This document shows positions 6,825-13,686 of a stretch of 14,072 nt of DNA, in pieces. A model generated the notes under the pieces. The model was not told the DNA's origin and ran no database searches. It saw only the letters and a list, made by a program, of their open reading frames with translations. The position numbers and the translations under genes are program-made. Every line of letters starts with the position of its first letter. Within the stretch, counting starts at the first letter, position 1. The stretch comes from Clostridium sp. CAG:433 (lineage in GTDB: Bacteria > Bacillota_I > Bacilli_A > RF39 > UBA660), in assembly GCA_000433675.1 (NCBI GenBank), contig FR893529.1, positions 1 to 14,072 on the forward strand. Reading direction: 5' to 3'.

Positions 6825-7759
6825 TGGAAAATGTAATAGAAGTTAAAAACTTAACAAAAGAATATAAAAATTTAAAAGCCATAGATAATTTATCTTTTGA
6901 AGTAAAAAGTGGTGAAATTCTTGGACTTTTAGGACCAAATGGTAGTGGTAAAACAACTACAATAAATAGTGTATTATCACTTATAAAAGCAGATGGACAA
7001 ATAAAAATATTTGGCAAAGAAATGAGTCCAGACGCTTATGATATAAAAAGAAAAATAGGTGTAGTATTTCAAGAAATCGCTGTATTTAATGAGTTAACTG
7101 TATATGAAAATATAGATTATTTTTGTTCACTTTATATAACAGATAAAAATAAAAGAAAAGAATATGTAAATGATGCGATAAAACTAGTAGGGTTAGAAAA
7201 TTATAAAAAGTTTTATCCAAAACAGTTATCAGGTGGACTTCTTAGAAGACTTAATATAGCGTGTGGAATATCACATAAACCAGAACTTATATTCTTAGAT
7301 GAACCAACAGTTGCGGTTGATCCACAAAGTAGAAATAATATATTAGAAGGTATTAAAAAATTAAGAGATGATGGCGCAAGTATAGTTTATACAACACATT
7401 ATATGGAAGAGGTAGAAATATTATGTGATAGAATTATTATTTTAGATAAAGGTAAAATACTTGCTGAAGGAACAAGTGATGAACTTAAAAAACGTGCAAA
7501 TATAGAAGAAAAAATAACAGTAGAAATAGATGAAATAAATAATAAAATAATAGAAGAAATAAAAAAATTTAAAACTGTTCATAATATATCACTAAATGAA
7601 AAAGTACTAGTAATTACATATAAAAAAGGCAAAAATAATTTAGGAGAATTAATAGATTTCTTAAAAGAAAATAATGTAAAATATAATAAAATATTCTCAG
7701 AAAGACCATCACTTAATGATGTATTCTTATTTCTTACAGGTAAGGAACTTAGAGACTAA
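6824..7759 (+). CDS. ABC transporter ATP-binding protein (ABC-2 exporter, DrrA/LnrL type)
   Basis: The motor subunit of an exporter, 311 residues, cytosolic on the membrane face. All nucleotide-binding motifs are intact: Walker A GPNGSGKT (37-44), Q-loop Q83, signature LSGG (135-138), Walker B LIFLDEP ending in D159-E160, D-loop VDPQSR, and switch H192. After about residue 215 comes a DrrA-like C-terminal extension ending SLNDVFLFLTGKELRD, typical of ATPases paired with ABC-2 permeases. AGGAGG sits seven bases before the ATG, and the gene overlaps tag and the next permease by one base each. The organisation, one ATPase with two different permeases, matches drug or lipopeptide exporters such as LnrLMN (linearmycin resistance) of Bacillus subtilis. 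The substrate is an inference only. Confidence 0.92.
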   Translation: MENVIEVKNLTKEYKNLKAIDNLSFEVKSGEILGLLGPNGSGKTTTINSVLSLIKADGQIKIFGKEMSPDAYDIKRKIGVVFQEIAVFNELTVYENIDYFCSLYITDKNKRKEYVNDAIKLVGLENYKKFYPKQLSGGLLRRLNIACGISHKPELIFLDEPTVAVDPQSRNNILEGIKKLRDDGASIVYTTHYMEEVEILCDRIIILDKGKILAEGTSDELKKRANIEEKITVEIDEINNKIIEEIKKFKTVHNISLNEKVLVITYKKGKNNLGELIDFLKENNVKYNKIFSERPSLNDVFLFLTGKELRD

Positions 7760-8943
7760 TGTTTATAAATAATTTTAAATATTCATTTAAAGTATTAATA
7801 AGAAATAAAGGATTAATCTTTTGGACATTTGCCTTTCCAATATTACTTGGATTATTCTTTTATCTTGCATTTTCAGATATAGAAAATAAAGAAACTTTTA
7901 AACAAATAGATATTGCAGTTATAGAAAATAAAGAGTTTCAAAATGATGAATTCTATAAAGAAGCAATAAAAGAGTTAAGTGATAAAAATAATAATTCAAG
8001 AATATTTAACACAAAATATGTAAGTAAAAAAGAAGCAGAAGAAAAATTAAAGAATAAAAAAATATCTGGTTATTTAGAATTTACAAATGATAATGTTAAT
8101 ATTACTGTTAATTCATCTGGAGTAAATGAAACAATAATAAAGTATGTGGTTTCAGAACTTAAAAGTGATAAAAAAATAATGAATGATTTGGTAAGAAGAG
8201 AAGTAATAAAATCACAAAATAATAGTTATGATAAAATTATTAATTATGAAGAAATATATAACAATGTTATAAAAATATTAAATGAAGATAATGTAAAATT
8301 AAATAATATTTCAAATAAGAATTTAAGTTATACAATGATAGAATACTATACTTTAATTGCAATGGCATGTTTATATGGAAGTATGCTTTCAATGTATATT
8401 ACTAATTTTAAACTAGCAAATATGAATAGTGTTGGAAAAAGAACATCAGTATCACCAACAAGTAAAACAAAGTTATTATTAAGTAGTTTACTTTCTAGTT
8501 ATTTAGTTCAGTTAATAGGATTAACACTTTTATTTATATTTACAATATTTGTAATAAAGGTAGATTATGGAAATAATTTGCCACTTGTAATAGCACTTTC
8601 ATTAGTAGGATCATTATCTGGACTTACACTTGGAGTATTTGTTGCATCAAAATTTAAAGTAAGTGAAGGAAGTAAGATAGGTATTTTAATATCAGTTATA
8701 ATGCTTGGATCATTCTTATCTGGAATGATGGGAATAACAATGAAATATGTAATTGATAAAAATGTTCCTATAATTAATAAGTTAAATCCAGTAAATATGA
8801 TAACTGATGGACTTTATTCATTATATTATTACAATACTTTAGATAGATATTATTTTAACATTATTAGTTTAGTAATATTTTCTATTATTATGATGATACT
8901 TTCTATAAACTCTTTAAGGAGGCAAAAATATGACAGTATTTAA
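7759..8943 (+). CDS. ABC-2 type permease, first subunit
   Basis: A membrane subunit of 394 residues with the usual ABC-2 drug exporter plan. One membrane segment lies near the N-terminus (about 18-38), and a large extracytoplasmic domain of roughly 150 residues (about 40-190) follows. Five more segments come after it (about 196-214, 240-266, 273-297, 306-330, 364-383). 'KLNPVNMITDGLYSLYYY' (341-358) is the conserved stretch before the last segment in this class. The start overlaps the ATPase stop by one base (TAATG). Its 3' end contains AAGGAGG for the next gene, which begins 14 bases before its stop. The close coupling suggests it forms a heterodimer with the following permease. Specificity cannot be read from the sequence. 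Confidence 0.88.
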   Translation: MFINNFKYSFKVLIRNKGLIFWTFAFPILLGLFFYLAFSDIENKETFKQIDIAVIENKEFQNDEFYKEAIKELSDKNNNSRIFNTKYVSKKEAEEKLKNKKISGYLEFTNDNVNITVNSSGVNETIIKYVVSELKSDKKIMNDLVRREVIKSQNNSYDKIINYEEIYNNVIKILNEDNVKLNNISNKNLSYTMIEYYTLIAMACLYGSMLSMYITNFKLANMNSVGKRTSVSPTSKTKLLLSSLLSSYLVQLIGLTLLFIFTIFVIKVDYGNNLPLVIALSLVGSLSGLTLGVFVASKFKVSEGSKIGILISVIMLGSFLSGMMGITMKYVIDKNVPIINKLNPVNMITDGLYSLYYYNTLDRYYFNIISLVIFSIIMMILSINSLRRQKYDSI

Positions 8944-10078
8944 AACATTTTTTAGAATAGTAAATAAACTAAAACCCACAATCATTTTATATACTGCATT
9001 ATTAATTATATTTGGCGCAGTTAATATGAAAACAAGTGATAATAATATTAATTTTGTAAATAGTAAACCAGATATATTAATAATAAATCAAGATGTTAAT
9101 AAGGGCCTTACTAAGAATCTAATTGATTATATGAAGAAAAATTCTAATATAGTAAAAGTAGAAAATAATGAAGAAAAAATAAATGACTCACTTTTTTATA
9201 GAGAGGTAAGTTATGTAATATATATTCCAAAAGATTATAGAAAAAATGTACTTTTAGGAAATAATCCAAAATTAGATATAAAGAAAACAGATGAATATGA
9301 TGCACATTTATCTGAAATGATGTTAAAAAGATATATAAAACTTCAAAATATATATAATGAAGAAGTGGGTAGTGAAGATGAACTTATTACTCTTATAAAT
9401 GATAATATAAATGATGATGTAAATGTTAAAATAACATCAAAAATAGATACATCAAAAACATATAATATTGCTTACTATTTTAATTTTGCTAGTTATAGTA
9501 TTTTAGCAATTATAATATATATTATATGCTTAGTACTATGTTCATTTAAAGAAGAAAGTATTAGTAAAAGAATTAATATTAGTAGTATAAATTATAAGAG
9601 TCATAATAATAAAATATTACTCGCAAGTATTGTTTTTTCAAGTATAGTTTGGCTTTTGTTTGTTATTATTGGTGTGATTGTAGTTGGTGATATAATGTTT
9701 TCTATAAGAGGATTAATATCAATTATTAATTCATTTATATTTACATTTTGCGCACTTACTTTATCAATTTTAATAAGTTCTCTAACTAATAATAAAAATG
9801 CAATATCTGGTATAGTAAATGTAATTGCTCTTGGTTCTGCATTCCTTTGTGGTGCATTTGTACCAGCAGAATATTTACCAAATTCAGTACTTAATTTCGC
9901 ACATATTTTACCAGCATATTACTATATAAATTCTAATGATTTATTAAAAAATATAGATGTTATTAATATAAGTAGTATGCATCCTATAATAATAAATATG
10001 ATAATAATTATTATGTTCTCTATATTATTTATTATTTTAAATAACGTAGTAACTAGAAAAAAGAGAAAATCAAATTAA
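8930..10078 (+). CDS. ABC-2 type permease, second subunit
   Basis: A 382-residue membrane protein of the same plan as its neighbour but clearly diverged. It has one segment at about 16-33, an extracytoplasmic domain of about 150 residues, then segments near 184-205, 228-252, 264-286, 292-312 and 352-373. The stretch 'AFVPAEYLPNSVLNFAHILPAYYY' (309-332) is the usual P-rich element near the last segment of ABC-2 permeases. AAGGAGG (8916-8922) is seven bases before the ATG, and the first 14 bases overlap the preceding gene. With the ATPase and first permease it should form a complete exporter. A GAAA-loop terminator follows directly, ending the tag-exporter unit. Confidence 0.88.
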   Translation: MTVFKTFFRIVNKLKPTIILYTALLIIFGAVNMKTSDNNINFVNSKPDILIINQDVNKGLTKNLIDYMKKNSNIVKVENNEEKINDSLFYREVSYVIYIPKDYRKNVLLGNNPKLDIKKTDEYDAHLSEMMLKRYIKLQNIYNEEVGSEDELITLINDNINDDVNVKITSKIDTSKTYNIAYYFNFASYSILAIIIYIICLVLCSFKEESISKRINISSINYKSHNNKILLASIVFSSIVWLLFVIIGVIVVGDIMFSIRGLISIINSFIFTFCALTLSILISSLTNNKNAISGIVNVIALGSAFLCGAFVPAEYLPNSVLNFAHILPAYYYINSNDLLKNIDVINISSMHPIIINMIIIIMFSILFIILNNVVTRKKRKSN

Positions 10079-10083
10079 AATGA

Positions 10084-10106
10084 GTACTAGAAATAGTACC
10101 TTTTTT
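10084..10106 (+). terminator. Rho-independent terminator after the exporter operon
   Basis: GTACTA (10084-10089) pairs with TAGTAC (10094-10099) around a GAAA tetraloop. One C separates it from a run of six T residues (10101-10106). The stem is short but stabilised by the tetraloop. Confidence 0.75.
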
Positions 10107-10110
10107 GTTG

Positions 10111-10116
10111 TATAAT
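10111..10116 (+). promoter_or_regulatory. -10 box for map
   Basis: TATAAT lies immediately after the terminator T-run and 24 bp before the map start. No good -35 is seen; at normal spacing it would fall inside the terminator hairpin. Confidence 0.5.
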
Positions 10117-10140
10117 ATCTTCTAGGAAAGAGGAATTTTT

Positions 10141-10893
10141 ATGATAACAATAAAAAGCAATAGAGAAATTGAATTAATGAGAGAAGCAGGTTATATGGTT
10201 TCAAAAACACATAAATACTTAAAACCATTTATTAAGGAAGGTATTACAACAAAAGAACTTGATAGACTTGCAGAAGAATATATAAGAAGTATGGGCGGAG
10301 TTCCTACTTGTAAAGGTTTTGAGGGATTTCCAGCAACTCTTTGTACAAGTATAAATGATGAAGTTGTTCATGGTATACCAAGTAATAGAAAACTTAAAAA
10401 AGGAGATATTATAACTATTGATATGGTTATAGGTTATAAAGGATACCAAGGAGATGCTGCTTGGACTTATAAAGTTGGAGATGTATCAAAAGAAAAAGAA
10501 TACTTAATGGAGCATACTGAAAAAGCATTATATGAAGGAATAAAAATGGTAAAACCAGGAGCAAGAGTAGGAGATATATCTGCAGCAGTTGAAAAATATG
10601 CTAGAAGTCATAATCTTGGTATAGTAAAAGAATTATGTGGTCATGGTATTGGAACAGATATGCATGAAGATCCTAATGTTCCAAATTATGGTAAAGCAGG
10701 GACAGGACCAATATTAAAAGCAGGTATGGTAATATGTATAGAACCAATGCTTAATCTTGGTACAGATGATATTTATGAAGAAGATGACGGATGGACAATT
10801 AGAACAGAAGATGGGAAAAGTGCAGCACACTATGAACATACAGTATTAATTACAAAAGATGGGTATGAAATATTAACTCCAAGATTAGATTAA
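10141..10893 (+). CDS. map: Type I methionine aminopeptidase
   Basis: Removes the N-terminal methionine from new proteins at the ribosome; a cytosolic dinuclear-metal peptidase. The 250-residue length is normal for the bacterial type I enzyme. All metal ligands are visible in order: D94, D105, H168, E201 and E232, with the substrate-contacting H77 in VVHGIPS. GHGIGTDMHEDP and MVICIEPM are the usual blocks around the third and fourth ligands. AGAGGA six bases upstream supports the start. The gene sits alone, away from the ribosomal protein/adk/infA cluster that often holds map in Firmicutes, so it could be a second copy, as in Bacillus subtilis, or the only one. There is no obvious terminator; the riboswitch leader follows within 20 bases. 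Confidence 0.95.
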   Translation: MITIKSNREIELMREAGYMVSKTHKYLKPFIKEGITTKELDRLAEEYIRSMGGVPTCKGFEGFPATLCTSINDEVVHGIPSNRKLKKGDIITIDMVIGYKGYQGDAAWTYKVGDVSKEKEYLMEHTEKALYEGIKMVKPGARVGDISAAVEKYARSHNLGIVKELCGHGIGTDMHEDPNVPNYGKAGTGPILKAGMVICIEPMLNLGTDDIYEEDDGWTIRTEDGKSAAHYEHTVLITKDGYEILTPRLD

Positions 10894-10911
10894 TGTAACA
10901 AAAAATAATTA

Positions 10912-10940
10912 TTGACATATAATAAAGTAAATGATATCAT
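10912..10940 (+). promoter_or_regulatory. Consensus sigma-A promoter of the CDF leader
   Basis: TTGACA (10912-10917) and TATCAT (10935-10940) are separated by exactly 17 bp. It is the best promoter in the window. Transcription would start near 10947, giving a leader of about 140 bases before the CDF start codon. Confidence 0.8.
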
Positions 10941-10968
10941 TTATTCAAAAGTTAAAAATTAATCAAGT

Positions 10969-11038
10969 TGTTATTTATTAACAACCGGGCCTTTTTTGGG
11001 CAGCATATAAGTATACACTTAATTTGCGGGACATAACA
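10969..11038 (+). promoter_or_regulatory. Putative NiCo (czcD) riboswitch aptamer
   Basis: The leader holds two GC-rich blocks standing out in AT-rich sequence: GGGCAGC (10998-11004) and GCGGGACA (11026-11033). From memory these are the conserved junction blocks of the NiCo riboswitch, which binds Co2+ or Ni2+ and sits before CDF-type exporters. Between them a hairpin forms from TAAGT (11008-11012) and ACTTA (11017-11021), closed by GCA with TGC (11003-11005 and 11025-11027). TGTTAT (10969-10974) can pair with ATAACA (11033-11038) as the outer stem, and GCC (10989-10991) with GGC (10999-11001). A rival 7-bp hairpin, GTTGTTA with TAACAAC (10967-10985), excludes that outer stem. The downstream terminator uses bases of the inner hairpin, so ligand binding should allow read-through. 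The class is known; recognition here is by motif and context. Confidence 0.72.
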
Positions 11039-11065
11039 TAAGTTTCACAAATTAGGTGTATTTTT
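11013..11065 (+). terminator. Conditional terminator of the metal-responsive leader
   Basis: ATACACTTAATTTG (11013-11026) pairs with CAAATTAGGTGTAT (11048-11061) over 14 pairs including one G-T. The loop is 21 bases and TTTTT ends at 11065. The 5' strand contains ACTTA and the TG that the aptamer needs for its own hairpin, so terminator and folded aptamer exclude each other. The CDF ribosome binding site (11076-11081) is downstream and free, which points to transcriptional control. Confidence 0.75.
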
Positions 11066-11085
11066 ATTTAAAAATAGGAGGATAT

Positions 11086-11961
11086 ATGAAAAATAATGAA
11101 AAAATAGCAATCAAGGTTTCTATAATAAGTATTATTTTGAATTGCTTATTAACACTTATAAAATTTATTTCAGGTGTTATATCAAAGTCATCTGCGATGA
11201 TATCAGATTCAGTACATTCACTTTCTGATGTACTTAGTACTTTTGTTGTTATAATAGGAGTAAAAATATCAAATAAAAAAGCAGATAGTGATCATCCTTA
11301 TGGTCATGAAAGAATAGAATGTGTATCTGCAATTATACTTTCTGGTATGCTTTTTGTAGTAGGAGCATTAATAGGAATAAATGGAATAAAAAATGTAACT
11401 AATAGTAGTAATCTTGTTATGCCAGGAGTTTTAGCCCTTATCGCATCTATTATTTCAATAATATCAAAAGAAGCAATGTATCAATATACAATAAGGGTAT
11501 CAAAAAAAATTAATTCAGCAGCATTAAAGGCAGATGCTTGGCATCATAGATCAGATGCATTATCATCAATTGGTAGTTTTATTGGTATATTAGGTTCTAG
11601 ACTTGGATTTAAAGTATTTGATCCACTAGCGAGTGTAATAATATCTTTATGCATTATTAAAGTTTCAATAGATATATTTAAGGATGCAATAGATAAAATG
11701 GTAGATAAATCTTGTGATAAAGAGGTTATTGATAAAGTAATAAGTGTAATTGAGAAAAATGAAAGTGTTAAAAATATAGATGATATTAAAACAAGACAAT
11801 TTGGTAATAAAGCATATGTTGATGTTGAAATATCAGTAGATGAAAATTTATTATTAAAAGATGCACATAAGGTTGCTGAAGAAATTCATGATAGTGTTGA
11901 AAATGAAATAAATATCGTAAAACATTGTATGGTTCATGTTAATCCATATGAAGTAAAGTAA
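11086..11961 (+). CDS. Cation diffusion facilitator (CDF) metal efflux transporter
   Basis: A proton-coupled divalent metal exporter of the CDF family with 291 residues from the ATG at 11086. The metal site is complete: DxxHxxxD in the second membrane segment (D41, H44, D48; SDSVHSLSD) and again in the fifth (D150, H153, D157; ADAWHHRSD). 'DHPYGHERIE' (69-78) is the conserved cytosolic loop after segment two. The last 80 residues form the soluble ferredoxin-like domain (IKTRQFGNKAYVDVEISVD, then HCMVHVNP). AGGAGG lies four bases before the ATG. An upstream in-frame GTG (11056) lies inside the terminator and is rejected. The NiCo-like leader suggests Co2+ or Ni2+ as substrate or signal, but family members also move Zn2+, Fe2+ or Mn2+. 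With the ZIP importer this is the second metal transporter in the window. Confidence 0.92.
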   Translation: MKNNEKIAIKVSIISIILNCLLTLIKFISGVISKSSAMISDSVHSLSDVLSTFVVIIGVKISNKKADSDHPYGHERIECVSAIILSGMLFVVGALIGINGIKNVTNSSNLVMPGVLALIASIISIISKEAMYQYTIRVSKKINSAALKADAWHHRSDALSSIGSFIGILGSRLGFKVFDPLASVIISLCIIKVSIDIFKDAIDKMVDKSCDKEVIDKVISVIEKNESVKNIDDIKTRQFGNKAYVDVEISVDENLLLKDAHKVAEEIHDSVENEINIVKHCMVHVNPYEVK

Positions 11962-11967
11962 AAAATA

Positions 11968-11976
11968 TGATATAAT
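11968..11976 (+). promoter_or_regulatory. Extended -10 before the methyltransferase/RluA pair
   Basis: TGA directly precedes TATAAT (11971-11976). The next ATG is only 17 bp away, so transcription would start at about 11983, inside or at the edge of the AAGAGG ribosome binding site (11982-11987). It may drive a very short leader or be chance; read-through from the CDF gene is also possible. Confidence 0.4.
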
Positions 11977-11993
11977 GAGTTAAGAGGTATTTT

Positions 11994-12698
11994 ATGATTG
12001 ATGAATTATTTAAAGACTATTACAAATATTCAGATTTTTATGATATTTTCAATAAGTATAGAAATTATGAAAGAGAAATGCGCTTTTTATTTAGAATGAT
12101 TAAAGATAAAAAAAGAGTATTAGATTTAGGTTGTGGTACAGGGACACACTTAAATATTTTAGAAAATGTAGGTTATATAGTTGATGGCCTTGATTTAAGT
12201 GAAAATATGGTTGAACTTGCAAAAACAAAGGTAAAAAAAGCAAGAATTTTTAAAGCTAATATACTTGATTATAAGATTGATGAAAAATATGATGCGATAA
12301 TATCAATGCATTCAGTTTTTAATCATTTAAAAAGTTATGATGAATTTGAAAAGGCACTTCAAAATTCACTTGATCATTTAGAAAAAGATGGAATAATGGT
12401 AATAGATTTAGATAATAGAAGATCAAATGATGATGTTTATGATAAAGTAGATGGAAATAAAAGATATATGGAATGTTTTTATAGTCCAAAATATAGTATG
12501 CAAATAAGAACTATTAATTTTACAATTGGACTTAAAACATTTACATTTGAACATGAGTTTTTTATCTATAAAAAAGAAAAATTAGAAGAGATACTAGACA
12601 AATATGATGTTAGTTATGCACTTCTTACTAATTTTTTTAGACAAAAAGCAAATGATGAATCAAAAAGAATACATGTAGTTATAAGGAAGAATGGATAA
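11994..12698 (+). CDS. Class I SAM-dependent methyltransferase
   Basis: A cytosolic methyltransferase of 234 residues; substrate unknown. Motif I is RVLDLGCGTGTHL (41-53). The acidic residue after beta-2 is D67 (DGLDLSENM), and 'FKANILDY' (86-93) holds the adenine-contacting acidic position. 'AIISMHSVFNHL' is the motif IV strand and helix. It is unlike the minus-strand methyltransferase at the left end beyond these shared motifs, so the two are not recent duplicates. AAGAGG sits six bases before the ATG. The stop overlaps the RluA start by one base (TAATG), so the two are made together. The coupling hints at an RNA-related role, but a small-molecule substrate is equally possible. Confidence 0.85.
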   Translation: MIDELFKDYYKYSDFYDIFNKYRNYEREMRFLFRMIKDKKRVLDLGCGTGTHLNILENVGYIVDGLDLSENMVELAKTKVKKARIFKANILDYKIDEKYDAIISMHSVFNHLKSYDEFEKALQNSLDHLEKDGIMVIDLDNRRSNDDVYDKVDGNKRYMECFYSPKYSMQIRTINFTIGLKTFTFEHEFFIYKKEKLEEILDKYDVSYALLTNFFRQKANDESKRIHVVIRKNG

Positions 12699-13537
12699 TG
12701 GAAAAATATATAGTAAAAGAAAATGAAATATTAATAGAATTTTTAAAGAAAACATTTAGTAATTTATCAAAAAATAGTGTAAAAAGTTTATTACATAATG
12801 AAAAAGTATTTGTAAATGGTAATATGACTACTAAATATAATTATGAATTAAATATTGGAGATGTAGTTGAAATAAGAGAAAAAGTTGCTAAAAACATAGA
12901 TATAATATATGAAGATAAAGATATTATTGTAATAAATAAACCATCTGGGTTACTTACAGTTGCAACAGAAAAAGAAAAAAATAAAACCGCATATCATTTA
13001 GTTATGGAATATTTAAAAAAGAAAAATAAGAATAATAGAATTTTTATAATTCATAGACTTGATAAAGATACATCTGGAATAATTATGTTTGCTAAAAATG
13101 AAAGAGCTAAACATTTATATCAAGATAATTGGAATGATATAGTAAAGAAGAGATGTTATTATGCAGTTATTGATGGAAAAATGCAAAACAAAGAAGGAAC
13201 AATTAAAAGTTATTTAAAAGAAAATGGCAATATGGTATATTCTGTAAAAGATAGAAGTGGCAAACTTGCTATTACAGAATATAAAGTTTTAAAAGAAAGA
13301 AAAAATATTTCTCTTTTAGATATTAATTTAAAAACAGGTAGAAAAAATCAAATAAGAGTACATATGAAGGAAAATAAAACACCAATACTTGGTGATTTAA
13401 AGTATGGAGAAAAAAGTAAATTAATTAATAGACTTGCACTTCATGCATATAAGTTAGAACTTATAAATCCAGTTACGAAAAAATTACTTACTTTTGAAGT
13501 AAATATGCCAAATGAATTTAAAATATTATTTAAATAA
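12698..13537 (+). CDS. RluA-family RNA pseudouridine synthase
   Basis: Converts uridine to pseudouridine in rRNA or tRNA. The 279-residue protein has an N-terminal S4-type RNA-binding domain (about 1-62; 'SVKSLLHNEKVFVNGNMTTKYNYELNIGDVVEI'). The catalytic domain follows with 'IIVINKPSGLLTV' (76-88). The active-site motif HRLDKDTSG (119-127) carries catalytic D122. 'KTGRKNQIRVHM' and 'ILGDLKYG' near the C-terminus complete the family pattern. It belongs to the RluA/RluC/RluD group; which uridine it modifies cannot be told. Translation is coupled to the methyltransferase by a one-base overlap, and a terminator ends the unit ten bases after its stop codon. Confidence 0.93.
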   Translation: MEKYIVKENEILIEFLKKTFSNLSKNSVKSLLHNEKVFVNGNMTTKYNYELNIGDVVEIREKVAKNIDIIYEDKDIIVINKPSGLLTVATEKEKNKTAYHLVMEYLKKKNKNNRIFIIHRLDKDTSGIIMFAKNERAKHLYQDNWNDIVKKRCYYAVIDGKMQNKEGTIKSYLKENGNMVYSVKDRSGKLAITEYKVLKERKNISLLDINLKTGRKNQIRVHMKENKTPILGDLKYGEKSKLINRLALHAYKLELINPVTKKLLTFEVNMPNEFKILFK

Positions 13538-13546
13538 ATTATAGAG

Positions 13547-13569
13547 TTGATAGAAATATCAATTTTTTT
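13547..13569 (+). terminator. Rho-independent terminator after the RluA gene
   Basis: TTGATA (13547-13552) pairs with TATCAA (13557-13562) around a GAAA tetraloop and is followed by seven T residues. It has the same short-stem GAAA design as the terminator at 10084. Confidence 0.85.
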
Positions 13570-13628
13570 CTTTTTTTAGGGGAGTTATAACTAAAAAGAG
13601 AGAATAAAACAAGTGAGAGGATATTTTT

Positions 13629-13681
13629 AGGTAAAGGAGGACAGAAATTTAAAAAGTATTCTTATCTTGGTGAAAGGAGGA
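13629..13681 (+). repeat. Duplicated purine-rich ribosome-binding-site block
   Basis: GGTAAAGGAGGA (13630-13641) recurs as GGTGAAAGGAGGA (13669-13681). Only the second is placed to start translation, six bases before the ATG at 13687. The first is followed by no usable start codon at proper distance. The stretch 13570-13686 otherwise holds no gene or promoter I can support. Confidence 0.45.
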
Positions 13682-13686
13682 AAAAT

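Noticed and set aside
10967..10997. Stand-alone terminator for map (GTTGTTA/TAACAAC then T-run)
   Set aside because: Six GC-rich bases separate the stem from the T-run and it lies after a strong promoter; it is better read as part of the riboswitch leader.
11056..11085. GTG start ten codons upstream for the CDF protein
   Set aside because: It lies in the 3' strand of the terminator, has no ribosome binding site, and adds residues unlike the family N-terminus.
49..12698. The two methyltransferases as a recent duplication
   Set aside because: They share only general SAM-binding motifs and differ in length and in all other regions.
49..13537. UGA-as-tryptophan genetic code
   Set aside because: Every Trp is TGG and no in-frame TGA interrupts any gene. 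Reading through the TGA at 3618 as Trp soon hits further stops.
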